From contig NZ_JBLZFZ010000023.1 in assembly GCF_050753385.1 (NCBI RefSeq), positions 1 through 64,000 on the forward strand: DNA of 64,000 bases, read 5' to 3'. Below, piece after piece: positions 18,826-26,310 of the stretch; position 1 is the first letter of the stretch; each line of letters begins with the position of its first letter. The notes under the pieces were generated by a model. The model saw nothing but the letters and a program-made list of their open reading frames with translations. It was not told the origin of the DNA and made no database searches. The position numbers and the translations under genes are program-made. This stretch comes from Pantanalinema rosaneae. Lineage in GTDB: Bacteria > Cyanobacteriota > Cyanobacteriia > Leptolyngbyales > Leptolyngbyaceae.

Positions 18826-20361
18826 TTAGTTCTTGATTGGCACTTCAGCCGATTCTATACCAAATCGTTCATATTTAACGGGTTGAAGGAATCGCTGAAG
18901 GGTGGCTAGGAGCGAGTGGCTTTGGGGTTCTTGCAACCATAGCAATGGGAGTAGTGCCACAACTCGCAGCCCACTGGAAATGGCGAATAGTTGCATCATG
19001 CCATTTGCCCCGGCTAATTCAATCAGCCAACCGCCAAACATTGTTCCGACTGCCCCACAAACTCCCCCGATCGCTGCCGTGACGGCGAAGTATTTCGTCT
19101 GGTGCTGCATTGGAGCGATCGCTAATTGCAGGTTATTCATACACAGGTTGATCGCTGCCCATGTACCACCACTGAGCAAATGGAGCAGGGGAAACCAGAG
19201 CCAGATTGACATGGCAGTGTTGCCCGTTCCCAGCCAGAATAGCGGAATCAGAGCGACTAATGCGCCAACGAACAGGAGGATCGGACGATTCCCAATGCGA
19301 TCGGCCAGTTTACCCCAGAGCATCAACATCAGGAGATTGGCTCCAGCATCTAAGCCGTTGTAGAGCGTCACCCAACTTAAGTTCAACGAGAGGTTATCCA
19401 GCAAATAGAGATTAAAGAATGGATTACTCAAATTGGCACCAAATGCCCATAACCCGCCGTATAAGAGAAACAATAGGAAATGCTGATTCTTTACAATGCT
19501 GGTGTGTGCCCTGTCCATCGCTGGGCTACTGACAGCCGCGATCGCACTGGTTGCTTCGTTGATTAAGGATTCACTAGAGATATTAATCTCAGGGGTGCTT
19601 GTAGCTAAAGTCTCGATCTCAACGATGTGGGCAACCTGAGGATTCACATCAACCATACAGGCTTGAAAACCCAGGCTAATGAAGCCAGCCACCACACCCA
19701 CCAGTACCATGACACCGAAGCCCTGAATGGTTCCGCCTGCCCAGCGAGACACAATCAGCCCGAGTAAGGGAATTGCTACCAAACTGGTGAGACTGAAGGT
19801 GCTATTGCGGAAGCCAAAGTAGCGTCCGCGTAACTGGCGGGGAACCAATGCCGCTAACCAGGCAAGCCACGATGCACTGCCGATCGCACCTAAAACATGG
19901 GTAACTGATAGCACTGCCAGCGTCGCCATAATCATTTGCTGCGGATACAGAGGATGCCAGCTAAATCCAATAATAGCGATCGCTAAGGGCAACCAGAGAA
20001 TCCGAGAAATGCCATAGACCCAGGCTCCATACCAACGGCGGCTCGTTGTGCGATCAGACCAATAGGCTCCCAGGGGTTGCAGCAGGTTAGCCATCATAGG
20101 AATGGATGCCAACATGCCGATTTGGAACGGAGTCGCATGGAGTTCCACCAGAAAATTACTCAGTAAGACACCGCCAGTAATGTTGGTAAAAATCGTGGCA
20201 AAGACACCATCTAAGGTCGAAGCTCGCAAACTCGATCGAATCTCAGCCTTAGCCAACTGAGTAGGTTGCGATCGGGGGATCGACAATTCCCACACCAGCG
20301 ATGCTTCTGAAATTTCCTGGCTAGGAATAATCATTGTTTCTTCAGTTAAAGAATTTGTCAC
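18826..20361 (-). CDS. Major facilitator superfamily transporter
   Basis: This 511-residue protein has about 12 hydrophobic helices and a long cytoplasmic loop (residues about 235-275) between halves. The MFS loop 2-3 region reads LQPLGAYWSDRTTSRRWYGAW, and the second-half equivalent is LWGKLADRIGNRPILL. WLAALVPRQLRGRYFGFRN resembles loop 4-5 of sugar or peptide permeases. It lies downstream of the kbl cluster on the same strand, separated by about 490 bases, so it could export a product of that cluster, but this is not shown. Confidence 0.88.
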   Translation of the reverse strand: MTNSLTEETMIIPSQEISEASLVWELSIPRSQPTQLAKAEIRSSLRASTLDGVFATIFTNITGGVLLSNFLVELHATPFQIGMLASIPMMANLLQPLGAYWSDRTTSRRWYGAWVYGISRILWLPLAIAIIGFSWHPLYPQQMIMATLAVLSVTHVLGAIGSASWLAWLAALVPRQLRGRYFGFRNSTFSLTSLVAIPLLGLIVSRWAGGTIQGFGVMVLVGVVAGFISLGFQACMVDVNPQVAHIVEIETLATSTPEINISSESLINEATSAIAAVSSPAMDRAHTSIVKNQHFLLFLLYGGLWAFGANLSNPFFNLYLLDNLSLNLSWVTLYNGLDAGANLLMLMLWGKLADRIGNRPILLFVGALVALIPLFWLGTGNTAMSIWLWFPLLHLLSGGTWAAINLCMNNLQLAIAPMQHQTKYFAVTAAIGGVCGAVGTMFGGWLIELAGANGMMQLFAISSGLRVVALLPLLWLQEPQSHSLLATLQRFLQPVKYERFGIESAEVPIKN

Positions 20362-20852
20362 CCAGTTTTTCCTTAAAAGCCGCTATTTAAATTGGTTTAG
20401 GGAATGAAATCAGTCACTGCTAAAACAGTTCTCTGTAAGAGACAAACCACACGATCGGTATGATCACAACTTAGCAATTGAGTCGGGTTGGCTGAAACAA
20501 TATGCTGTTTAGCATGCCCTAAACCAGGAGCAAAAGAAACATCATGATTTCTCCCTCAGGACATTTAATAAAGTTGTAATCACTAATGGTTTAACCTCTG
20601 ACAATCTGTAACCCTGACCTGCCAAAAAAGAGCAACTTCTGCGGCTCTATGTTGCTTTGACTGGGTAGTGATTCTGTAGACGAAAAATTGACAACCTGAG
20701 GGCAGGCGTAGCGATCAATACAGGCGAGGGTCAATCAAACTTTACCTAATTGATGACGATCTATTCTGGCGAAATGGAGGAGTAACTGGTTACCTGTGCT
20801 AGCCACGAAGGTCTATTTTTCCTGGATTGTTTACCCATCGTTGATGATGGTG
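20362..20852. other. Intergenic region between kbl and the MFS gene
   Basis: I see no open frame with support here. The right end (20822 on) belongs to the 105-bp duplication. An AT-rich stretch near 20360-20410 could be the MFS promoter. ATTTAATAAAGT near 20566 is a minor AT-rich dyad. Confidence 0.5.
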
Positions 20853-20926
20853 CTAAATAGGAATCTTGCCATATTTCTTAGCGACCTGGGTGAATGCCTC
20901 AACGCAGCGATCGATCTGCGATCGGG
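20822..20926 (-). repeat. 105-bp duplication, original copy (kbl 3' end)
   Basis: These 105 bases include the last 24 codons of kbl and about 30 bases beyond its stop. They recur at 44837-44941 in the same orientation with five mismatches. Confidence 0.9.
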
Positions 20927-22052
20927 TATGGCTGGCGGATAGCTGCACTCGAATCCGCGCCTGTCCCTGGGGCACAACGGGATGGCTAAAGCCCACCACA
21001 TAAATGCCTTGCTCGAATAAGTCCTGTGCCATGTCCTGGGCGGGTTTGGCATCATAGAGCATGATCGGTGTAATCGGATGGACTCCAGCTTTAATATCAA
21101 ATCTCTGTTCACTCATACGCTGACGAAAATATTGGGTATTTGCCATTAAGCGATCGCGTAACTCGCTTGATTGCTCGATCATCTCCAGCACAGTGATACT
21201 GGTATAGGCAATCATCGGTGCTAAGGTATTGGAGAACAGATAAGGACGCGATCGTTGCCGCAGTAGATCGATAATCGCTTGATGTCCAGAGGTAAACCCA
21301 CCGGAGGCTCCCCCTAAGGCTTTGCCCAACGTGCTGGTAATCACATCGACCCGCCCCATCACCTGACAATGTTCGATCGAGCCGCGTCCCATCGCTCCTA
21401 ACACCCCTGTACCATGACTATCATCGACCATGACAAGGGCATCGTAGGTATCTGCTAGATCACAAATCTGTTCCAATTTTGCAATCTCGCCATCCATGCT
21501 AAACACGCCATCCGTGGCAATCAACCGGATTTTAGCCGCCTGGGTCGCTTGCAAACAGGCTTCCAACTCCCGCATATCGCTATGGGCATACCGATGCCGT
21601 TGGGCTTTACACAGCCGAATTCCATCAATAATGCTGGCATGATTCAGGGCATCACTGATCACCGCACATTCCCCATCCAATAGCGTCTCAAATATCCCCC
21701 CATTGGCATCAAAACAGGAGGTGTAGAGAATCGTAGCTTCAGTCCTTAAAAAGGTTGAAATTTTGGCTTCTAAGGCTTGATGAATGGTTTGAGTACCGCA
21801 AATAAAGCGTCCCGATGCCAGCCCAAAACCATACTTGGCTAATCCGGTCTGAGCCGCTGCTATCACGTCGGGATGATTGGCAAGTCCGAGGTAATTGTTG
21901 GCACAGAAGTTTAAGACCGAGCGATCGCCCTGAATCTGGACTTCTGCCCCCTGGGGTGTGGTCAAGACCCGCTCCGTTTTGATCACACCGGATTGACGAA
22001 TCTCTTCTAACATTGATTGCACGATCGTTGTCGCTGTTTTATTCATGAACAC
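20853..22052 (-). CDS. kbl: 2-amino-3-ketobutyrate CoA ligase (glycine C-acetyltransferase)
   Basis: This PLP enzyme of the alpha-oxoamine synthase family cleaves 2-amino-3-ketobutyrate with CoA to glycine and acetyl-CoA, the second step of threonine breakdown. The 399 residues match the family length. Seen: FCANNYLGLANHPDVI near the N-terminus, DDSHGTGVLGAMGRGSIEH (cofactor Asp and His), the Schiff-base Lys in STLGKALGGASGG and the C-terminal RIRVQLSASHTRSQID. Its start overlaps the dehydrogenase stop by ten bases, as expected for channelling the unstable intermediate. A copy of its 3' end sits at 44.9 kb. Confidence 0.95.
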   Translation of the reverse strand: MFMNKTATTIVQSMLEEIRQSGVIKTERVLTTPQGAEVQIQGDRSVLNFCANNYLGLANHPDVIAAAQTGLAKYGFGLASGRFICGTQTIHQALEAKISTFLRTEATILYTSCFDANGGIFETLLDGECAVISDALNHASIIDGIRLCKAQRHRYAHSDMRELEACLQATQAAKIRLIATDGVFSMDGEIAKLEQICDLADTYDALVMVDDSHGTGVLGAMGRGSIEHCQVMGRVDVITSTLGKALGGASGGFTSGHQAIIDLLRQRSRPYLFSNTLAPMIAYTSITVLEMIEQSSELRDRLMANTQYFRQRMSEQRFDIKAGVHPITPIMLYDAKPAQDMAQDLFEQGIYVVGFSHPVVPQGQARIRVQLSASHTRSQIDRCVEAFTQVAKKYGKIPI

Positions 22053-23005
22053 AACACTCCTGCATCTTGTTTAGTGCCAGACAGTTGCGTCAGCATCTCC
22101 TTAACAATTGCCGCTAGATCATACTGATGCTGCCAACTCCAATCGGCTCGGGCTTTGGAATCATCAATCACCGAGGGCCAGGAATCGGCGATCGCCTGCC
22201 GAAAATCGGGAATATACTCACAGGTAAACTGCGGTAAATGGGTTTGAATTTCCTGCACCAGTTCCGCCACCGAAAAACTTACGGCTGTCAGGTTGTAGCT
22301 AGAGCGAATGGTAATGGCTGACGCATCGGCTTGCATAATGCCCACAATGGCACGAATCGCATCTGCGATATACATCATGGGCAACCGGGTGTCAGGACGG
22401 ACAAAGCAGGTATACGTCCCTGTTTGCAACGCCGCATAGAACATCTCCACCGCGAAATCCGTAGTTCCACCTCCCGGAGGCGTACTGTAGCTGATGATCC
22501 CCGGTAAGCGCAAACTCCGAACATCCACCCCAAACTGGTGGGCATAGTAGTGACAGAGCAGTTCCCCAGTTACTTTGGTAATCCCGTACATGGTGGCTGG
22601 ATCTTCGATCGTCACCTGGGGAGTATCCAGTTTGGGAGTATGGGGCCCAAACACCGCGATCGAGCTAGGAAAAAACACTTGCAGATCAAAGGATCTTGCC
22701 AATTCTAGAATGTTACGCAACCCATTGATATTCACCTCCCAACAACGATCGGGCTGTTGTTCTCCCGTAGCAGATAAGACTCCAGCCAGATGATAAATGG
22801 TGTGAATTTGATAATGTTTGATCAGGTGAACTAATTGGGCATGATCGGTGACATCAAGAATTTCATAGGGATACGCATTGTCATGTACTGGAGGGGCACG
22901 CCGACCACTGGCAATCACCTGCCTGGCTCCATACTGTTGCCGTAACGCTATCACCAGATCGCTACCTAGTTGTCCTTGCGCCCCAGTCACCAAAATTTGA
23001 TTCAT
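22043..23005 (-). CDS. tdh: L-threonine 3-dehydrogenase, short-chain (SDR) type
   Basis: This 320-residue NAD-dependent extended SDR has the nucleotide motif ILVTGAQGQLGSDL, catalytic Tyr and Lys in MYGITKVTGE, Ser in FPSSIAVFG and the family motif LRLPGIISYSTPPGGGTTDFAVEMFY. The last is characteristic of SDR-type threonine dehydrogenases, which are distinct from the zinc-dependent Tdh of E. coli. It oxidises threonine (or a close beta-hydroxy amino acid) to the 2-amino-3-keto acid used by Kbl. It is coupled to kbl by overlap and follows the PLP gene after 21 bases. Confidence 0.92.
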   Translation of the reverse strand: MNQILVTGAQGQLGSDLVIALRQQYGARQVIASGRRAPPVHDNAYPYEILDVTDHAQLVHLIKHYQIHTIYHLAGVLSATGEQQPDRCWEVNINGLRNILELARSFDLQVFFPSSIAVFGPHTPKLDTPQVTIEDPATMYGITKVTGELLCHYYAHQFGVDVRSLRLPGIISYSTPPGGGTTDFAVEMFYAALQTGTYTCFVRPDTRLPMMYIADAIRAIVGIMQADASAITIRSSYNLTAVSFSVAELVQEIQTHLPQFTCEYIPDFRQAIADSWPSVIDDSKARADWSWQHQYDLAAIVKEMLTQLSGTKQDAGVLCS

Positions 23006-23026
23006 AGTTATCCCACCTAGCCCTGC

Positions 23027-24286
23027 TCAGGCGGCTACCGGATGCACCGCTAAATCATATAACGTATGCAGAAGGCGTTGAATTTCCTCGATCGTGTTGT
23101 AATGGGTACAGCCGATTCTCAACAGACCGCCACTTGCCTCTACACCGAGCCGTTGGGTCAGGTTCAGGGCATAGAAATTGCCATTCCAGGCAAAAATGCC
23201 GCGATCGCTCAATGCCTGGGCAAGGATTGCCGGACTGTAGCCAGCCAACCGCATCCCTACCGTCGGAGTGCGCCAACTGAACTGAGTTCGATCGGCGATG
23301 CCATAAAGGGTCAATCCGGGAATTTCCAGCAGATGGGGAATCAGGGCTTCCGACAGCGATCGCTCATAGTCTTGAATTGCTGCCATGACCGTCATGAGAG
23401 CCTGTCGCCGGTTGACTACCGTGGGAGCAATGCGCCGACCCAGTTCGGTTAAATAATCAATGCTGGCAATCACCCCAGCTAACCCCTCAAAGTTTTGCGT
23501 CCCCGTTTCCCACCGCCAGGGACTCTGATCCGGAGCAGGACGCGGTTTGTAGGGATGTAACCCGGTGAAATGCTCACGTTTCCCGTAAAGGATGCCTACA
23601 TGCGGCCCAAAGAACTTGTAGGCGGAGCACACTAGAAAATCACAATCCAGCGATCGCACATTCATCAACCCGTGGGGAGCATAATGCACCGCATCCACAA
23701 ATACCCAGGCTCCAACCGCATGAGCTAGCCGCACTACTTCAGCGACATTGTTAATCGTGCCAACGGCATTCGAGGCATAGCCGATCGCAACGAGCCGAGT
23801 TCGAGTGCTAATTAAGTTTGCCAATTCCGCCAGGTCGAGGGTGCAGTCCTCGGGATGAATCCCAACGGTGTGAACCACTACGCCCTGTTCCTGCAACGCT
23901 AACCAGGGGGCAACATTGGCATCGTGATCGAGGCTAGTGACAATAATTTCATCTCCTGTCTGTAATTGCCGTCCGATCGCGCGGCTAATCGCAAACGTTA
24001 AGGTAGTCATGTTTGCCCCAAATACCACCTCATCAGCATCACAGCCTAAAAAGTCTGCCACCACTGATCGTGCCTGTTCAACTAAGGCATCGGTGCGGGT
24101 ACTGGTGATAAACGCTCCATGTAAATTGGCGTTAGCCGTAAGCAAATAATCCGCGATCGCATCAACCACCTGCCGAGGCACTTGCGTTCCACCCGGCCCA
24201 TCCAAAAACACGACAGGTTGCCCATTGATTTTTTGCCGCAATGCCGGAAATTGGGCACGAATCCAACCCAGATCGAGCATAGTCAT
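23027..24286 (-). CDS. PLP-dependent class V enzyme, cysteine-desulfurase-like
   Basis: This 419-residue fold-type I enzyme has FLDGPGGTQVPRQVVDAI at the N-terminus, the Schiff-base Lys in CSAYKFFGPHVGILYG and WETGTQNFEGLAG. It fits the cysteine-desulfurase-like subgroup (TIGR01976-type), whose activity is unsettled. The C-terminal region reads LRIGCTHYNTIEEI. The position of the catalytic Cys of SufS (RxGHHCAQP) appears to hold His, with a Cys two residues earlier, so true desulfurase activity is doubtful. A lyase, aminotransferase or epimerase acting on the hydroxylated amino acid is as likely. It lies 12 bases after the oxygenase gene in the same operon. Confidence 0.85.
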   Translation of the reverse strand: MTMLDLGWIRAQFPALRQKINGQPVVFLDGPGGTQVPRQVVDAIADYLLTANANLHGAFITSTRTDALVEQARSVVADFLGCDADEVVFGANMTTLTFAISRAIGRQLQTGDEIIVTSLDHDANVAPWLALQEQGVVVHTVGIHPEDCTLDLAELANLISTRTRLVAIGYASNAVGTINNVAEVVRLAHAVGAWVFVDAVHYAPHGLMNVRSLDCDFLVCSAYKFFGPHVGILYGKREHFTGLHPYKPRPAPDQSPWRWETGTQNFEGLAGVIASIDYLTELGRRIAPTVVNRRQALMTVMAAIQDYERSLSEALIPHLLEIPGLTLYGIADRTQFSWRTPTVGMRLAGYSPAILAQALSDRGIFAWNGNFYALNLTQRLGVEASGGLLRIGCTHYNTIEEIQRLLHTLYDLAVHPVAA

Positions 24287-24298
24287 GGGGATCTCCTG

Positions 24299-25003
24299 TT
24301 AGGCAGTAGGTTCGTCAGGTGGAAACAGACCAGGGCAGGTAAGGACAAACACATCCCGGGTGGCTGGCTCAACCTCGATTGCGTTTACCGGTGAGGTGTA
24401 GTGGAAATATTGATCATCCCGAAATACCAGAAATTCACCGGGATGCAGCACCTTACTAAAGGCCGGTTGGGAATTCTCCTTGGTTTTGTAAAGGTGAGTT
24501 TCACCCCCCCCAATGCCATGACGATCGACGGAAAAGATGCCAACCACATCAACCCCATCCCGATGAATGCCTTCCGGGGCAGGATTTCCCAACTTTTGAG
24601 AGGAAGCTGTGGTGCGAATCTGATGCACACCAATTTCTAACGAAGTAGAACACAGTTGGCAGAACTGGAAAAACTCCCAAATTAAACGCTGAAAGTCTTC
24701 TAGCTGAACCAAGGCATCCTCTAGCTCATCATATTCCCGAGTCACATCGCCCAAGAGAGGATTATACTGTTTACTTTGAAACAACCGCCGATGGGGTAAT
24801 TTGATTAAGCGATCGCCGACTACTTTAAAGTGAGACAATCGCCGAAAGCGGTAGCCCCCGTCCAGATAGGGATCGGCAGGGAGATTGGCAAAGGTAGGTA
24901 CAAGCTGATTCACCTGAATTGCCGTCAACATTTCTAGAACATAACTGGCTAAACAGTTGGCGGTTGGCTTGATGAATTCCTGTGGTTGGGATAAGTTCAA
25001 CAT
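24299..25003 (-). CDS. 2OG-Fe(II) dioxygenase, free amino-acid hydroxylase family
   Basis: This 234-residue protein of the 2OG-Fe_Oxy_2 (PF10014) type has the iron triad HxD in PEGIHRDGVD and the distal His in DDQYFHYTSPV. GGGETHLYKTK between them is typical of the family. Characterised members (for example the Bacillus thuringiensis L-isoleucine dioxygenase) hydroxylate free L-amino acids, producing 2-oxoglutarate-dependent hydroxy-leucine, -isoleucine or -methionine products. It is first in an operon with a PLP enzyme, an SDR and Kbl, so its product may feed an oxidation/thiolysis route (inference). Confidence 0.85.
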   Translation of the reverse strand: MLNLSQPQEFIKPTANCLASYVLEMLTAIQVNQLVPTFANLPADPYLDGGYRFRRLSHFKVVGDRLIKLPHRRLFQSKQYNPLLGDVTREYDELEDALVQLEDFQRLIWEFFQFCQLCSTSLEIGVHQIRTTASSQKLGNPAPEGIHRDGVDVVGIFSVDRHGIGGGETHLYKTKENSQPAFSKVLHPGEFLVFRDDQYFHYTSPVNAIEVEPATRDVFVLTCPGLFPPDEPTA

Positions 25004-25501
25004 TTAATTTGACTTCCTTACTTACTTAAATCAGCAACAGCCGTTATAATTTAACAGGCGACTGATGAGACAGAGTTTAAGCAAAAAACTTGAGGTTAAC
25101 CAGGGCAACGTAGCTCCTAATCTGAGGGCGAACAACTAGGAGAAGTTACATTATTAGCAGTGATCTACAATATTCCGATTGATAGATTTTCCAGAGTTTT
25201 ATCAACCAAGTTAATCAACGAAATATCGTTAGATATCACGCTGGGAAAGAGGCTTGATTAGATTGACTCTTCTACTCCCAATTGTAATGACATTTTTTGG
25301 GGATTGTCGATCCCCGGATGTTTAAGTTTATGGAATCGTCGATCCCCAATGGGTATGACAGTTTTGTTACAACATGTTGCAGTATAGCGTGGCGATCGGG
25401 CGCTAAAAGTTCATCATAAGCAGATAACTAAAAGGACGAGTTTCACCTCAACTCGCCCCAACAGTCACCTGAATCTGCTGGCAAAGCGATTCAAGACTTT
25501 G
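25004..25501. other. Intergenic region upstream of the oxygenase operon
   Basis: About 500 bases without a supported gene. It should hold the operon promoter. Two related segments are seen: GGGGATTGTCGATCCCC (25299-25315, a hairpin with 6-bp arms) and GGAATCGTCGATCCCC about 20 bases further on, sharing TCGATCCCC. They could be regulatory dyads or a weak terminator of the exported RidA gene. Confidence 0.5.
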
Positions 25502-26029
25502 CTATTTTGCGGCAGTAACTTCAATTTCCACTAACCAGCCTGGTCCCACTAATTGAGTCACCTGAGTCCGAGTCCGTACTGGAATGTCGGGCTGTTGGCG
25601 AGTGCCAAAAAACTCCCCATAGGCTTCCTGAAATGCACTGAAATCGGCTTTGCCATTTTGGGCAGGATCACCGACCAAATAGCCATGCACCTTAATCACA
25701 TCTTTCATCGAGTAGCCTCGTTTTTTCAGGATGGCTTGAATGTTGGTCAAAATATTTCTGGTTTGGGTCTTCGTATCGCCATAGGCTGCCGGTGTACTGG
25801 GATCGGCATCGGGATTGATCACCGGAGGCACCATCCCACTGAGAAATAAGAATTCCTTGTTACCCGGTACAGCCACCGATTCCAGAAATTGGTTCACGTA
25901 AGGCGACTGCGGATCGAGCCGATAGCGCACGATCGAATTAGCCGCCTCAACTCGCCACATCGAAGCAACCAGTAGCGTCATCATGCCTAAAACTAGCAAA
26001 ATGGGTTTAATTCGATGGATACTCTTCAT
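25502..26029 (-). CDS. Exported RidA/YjgF-family protein
   Basis: About 175 residues from the ATG at 26029. Residues 1-30 (MKSIHRIKPILLVLGMMTLLVASMWRVEAANS) form a signal peptide with an AxA-like cleavage site. The rest is a RidA fold: FLFLSGMVPP, TQTRNILTNIQAILKKRGYSMKDVIKVHGYL, and VRTRTQV with the conserved Arg, ending VEIEVTAAK. Cytosolic RidA hydrolyses reactive enamine/imine intermediates from PLP enzymes; export is unusual and suggests a periplasmic substrate. An upstream in-frame ATG at 26110 would bury the signal peptide, so I rejected it. It lies about 500 bases upstream of the oxygenase operon. Confidence 0.82.
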   Translation of the reverse strand: MKSIHRIKPILLVLGMMTLLVASMWRVEAANSIVRYRLDPQSPYVNQFLESVAVPGNKEFLFLSGMVPPVINPDADPSTPAAYGDTKTQTRNILTNIQAILKKRGYSMKDVIKVHGYLVGDPAQNGKADFSAFQEAYGEFFGTRQQPDIPVRTRTQVTQLVGPGWLVEIEVTAAK

Positions 26030-26310
26030 AAGTATTGATTCCTGATCAGGTAAACGGGTCATCGCTACAGTTTTCCCTGAAACTACCGTCAGATAAATTC
26101 GGTGATTCATAGTGTTACAAAAATTCAGAGTTTAGCGCCTGAATTATTTTTCCCTTAGGAAAATATTGTTTTTTCCTCTACGGTTTGAGTGTAGTGGGTA
26201 AGCCACTATAATTGTTTTTTCTCCATTAAAAAGAGAATATTGAGTGCCCCTGTGATGTCAGGTTTGTTTCTTATCGGCAAAAATATGGGCATTCTATCAA
26301 GTAGCGATCG

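Noticed and set aside
23027..24286. True SufS-type cysteine desulfurase
   Set aside because: The catalytic Cys position appears to be His, and no suf genes are near. It is kept as a desulfurase-like PLP enzyme.
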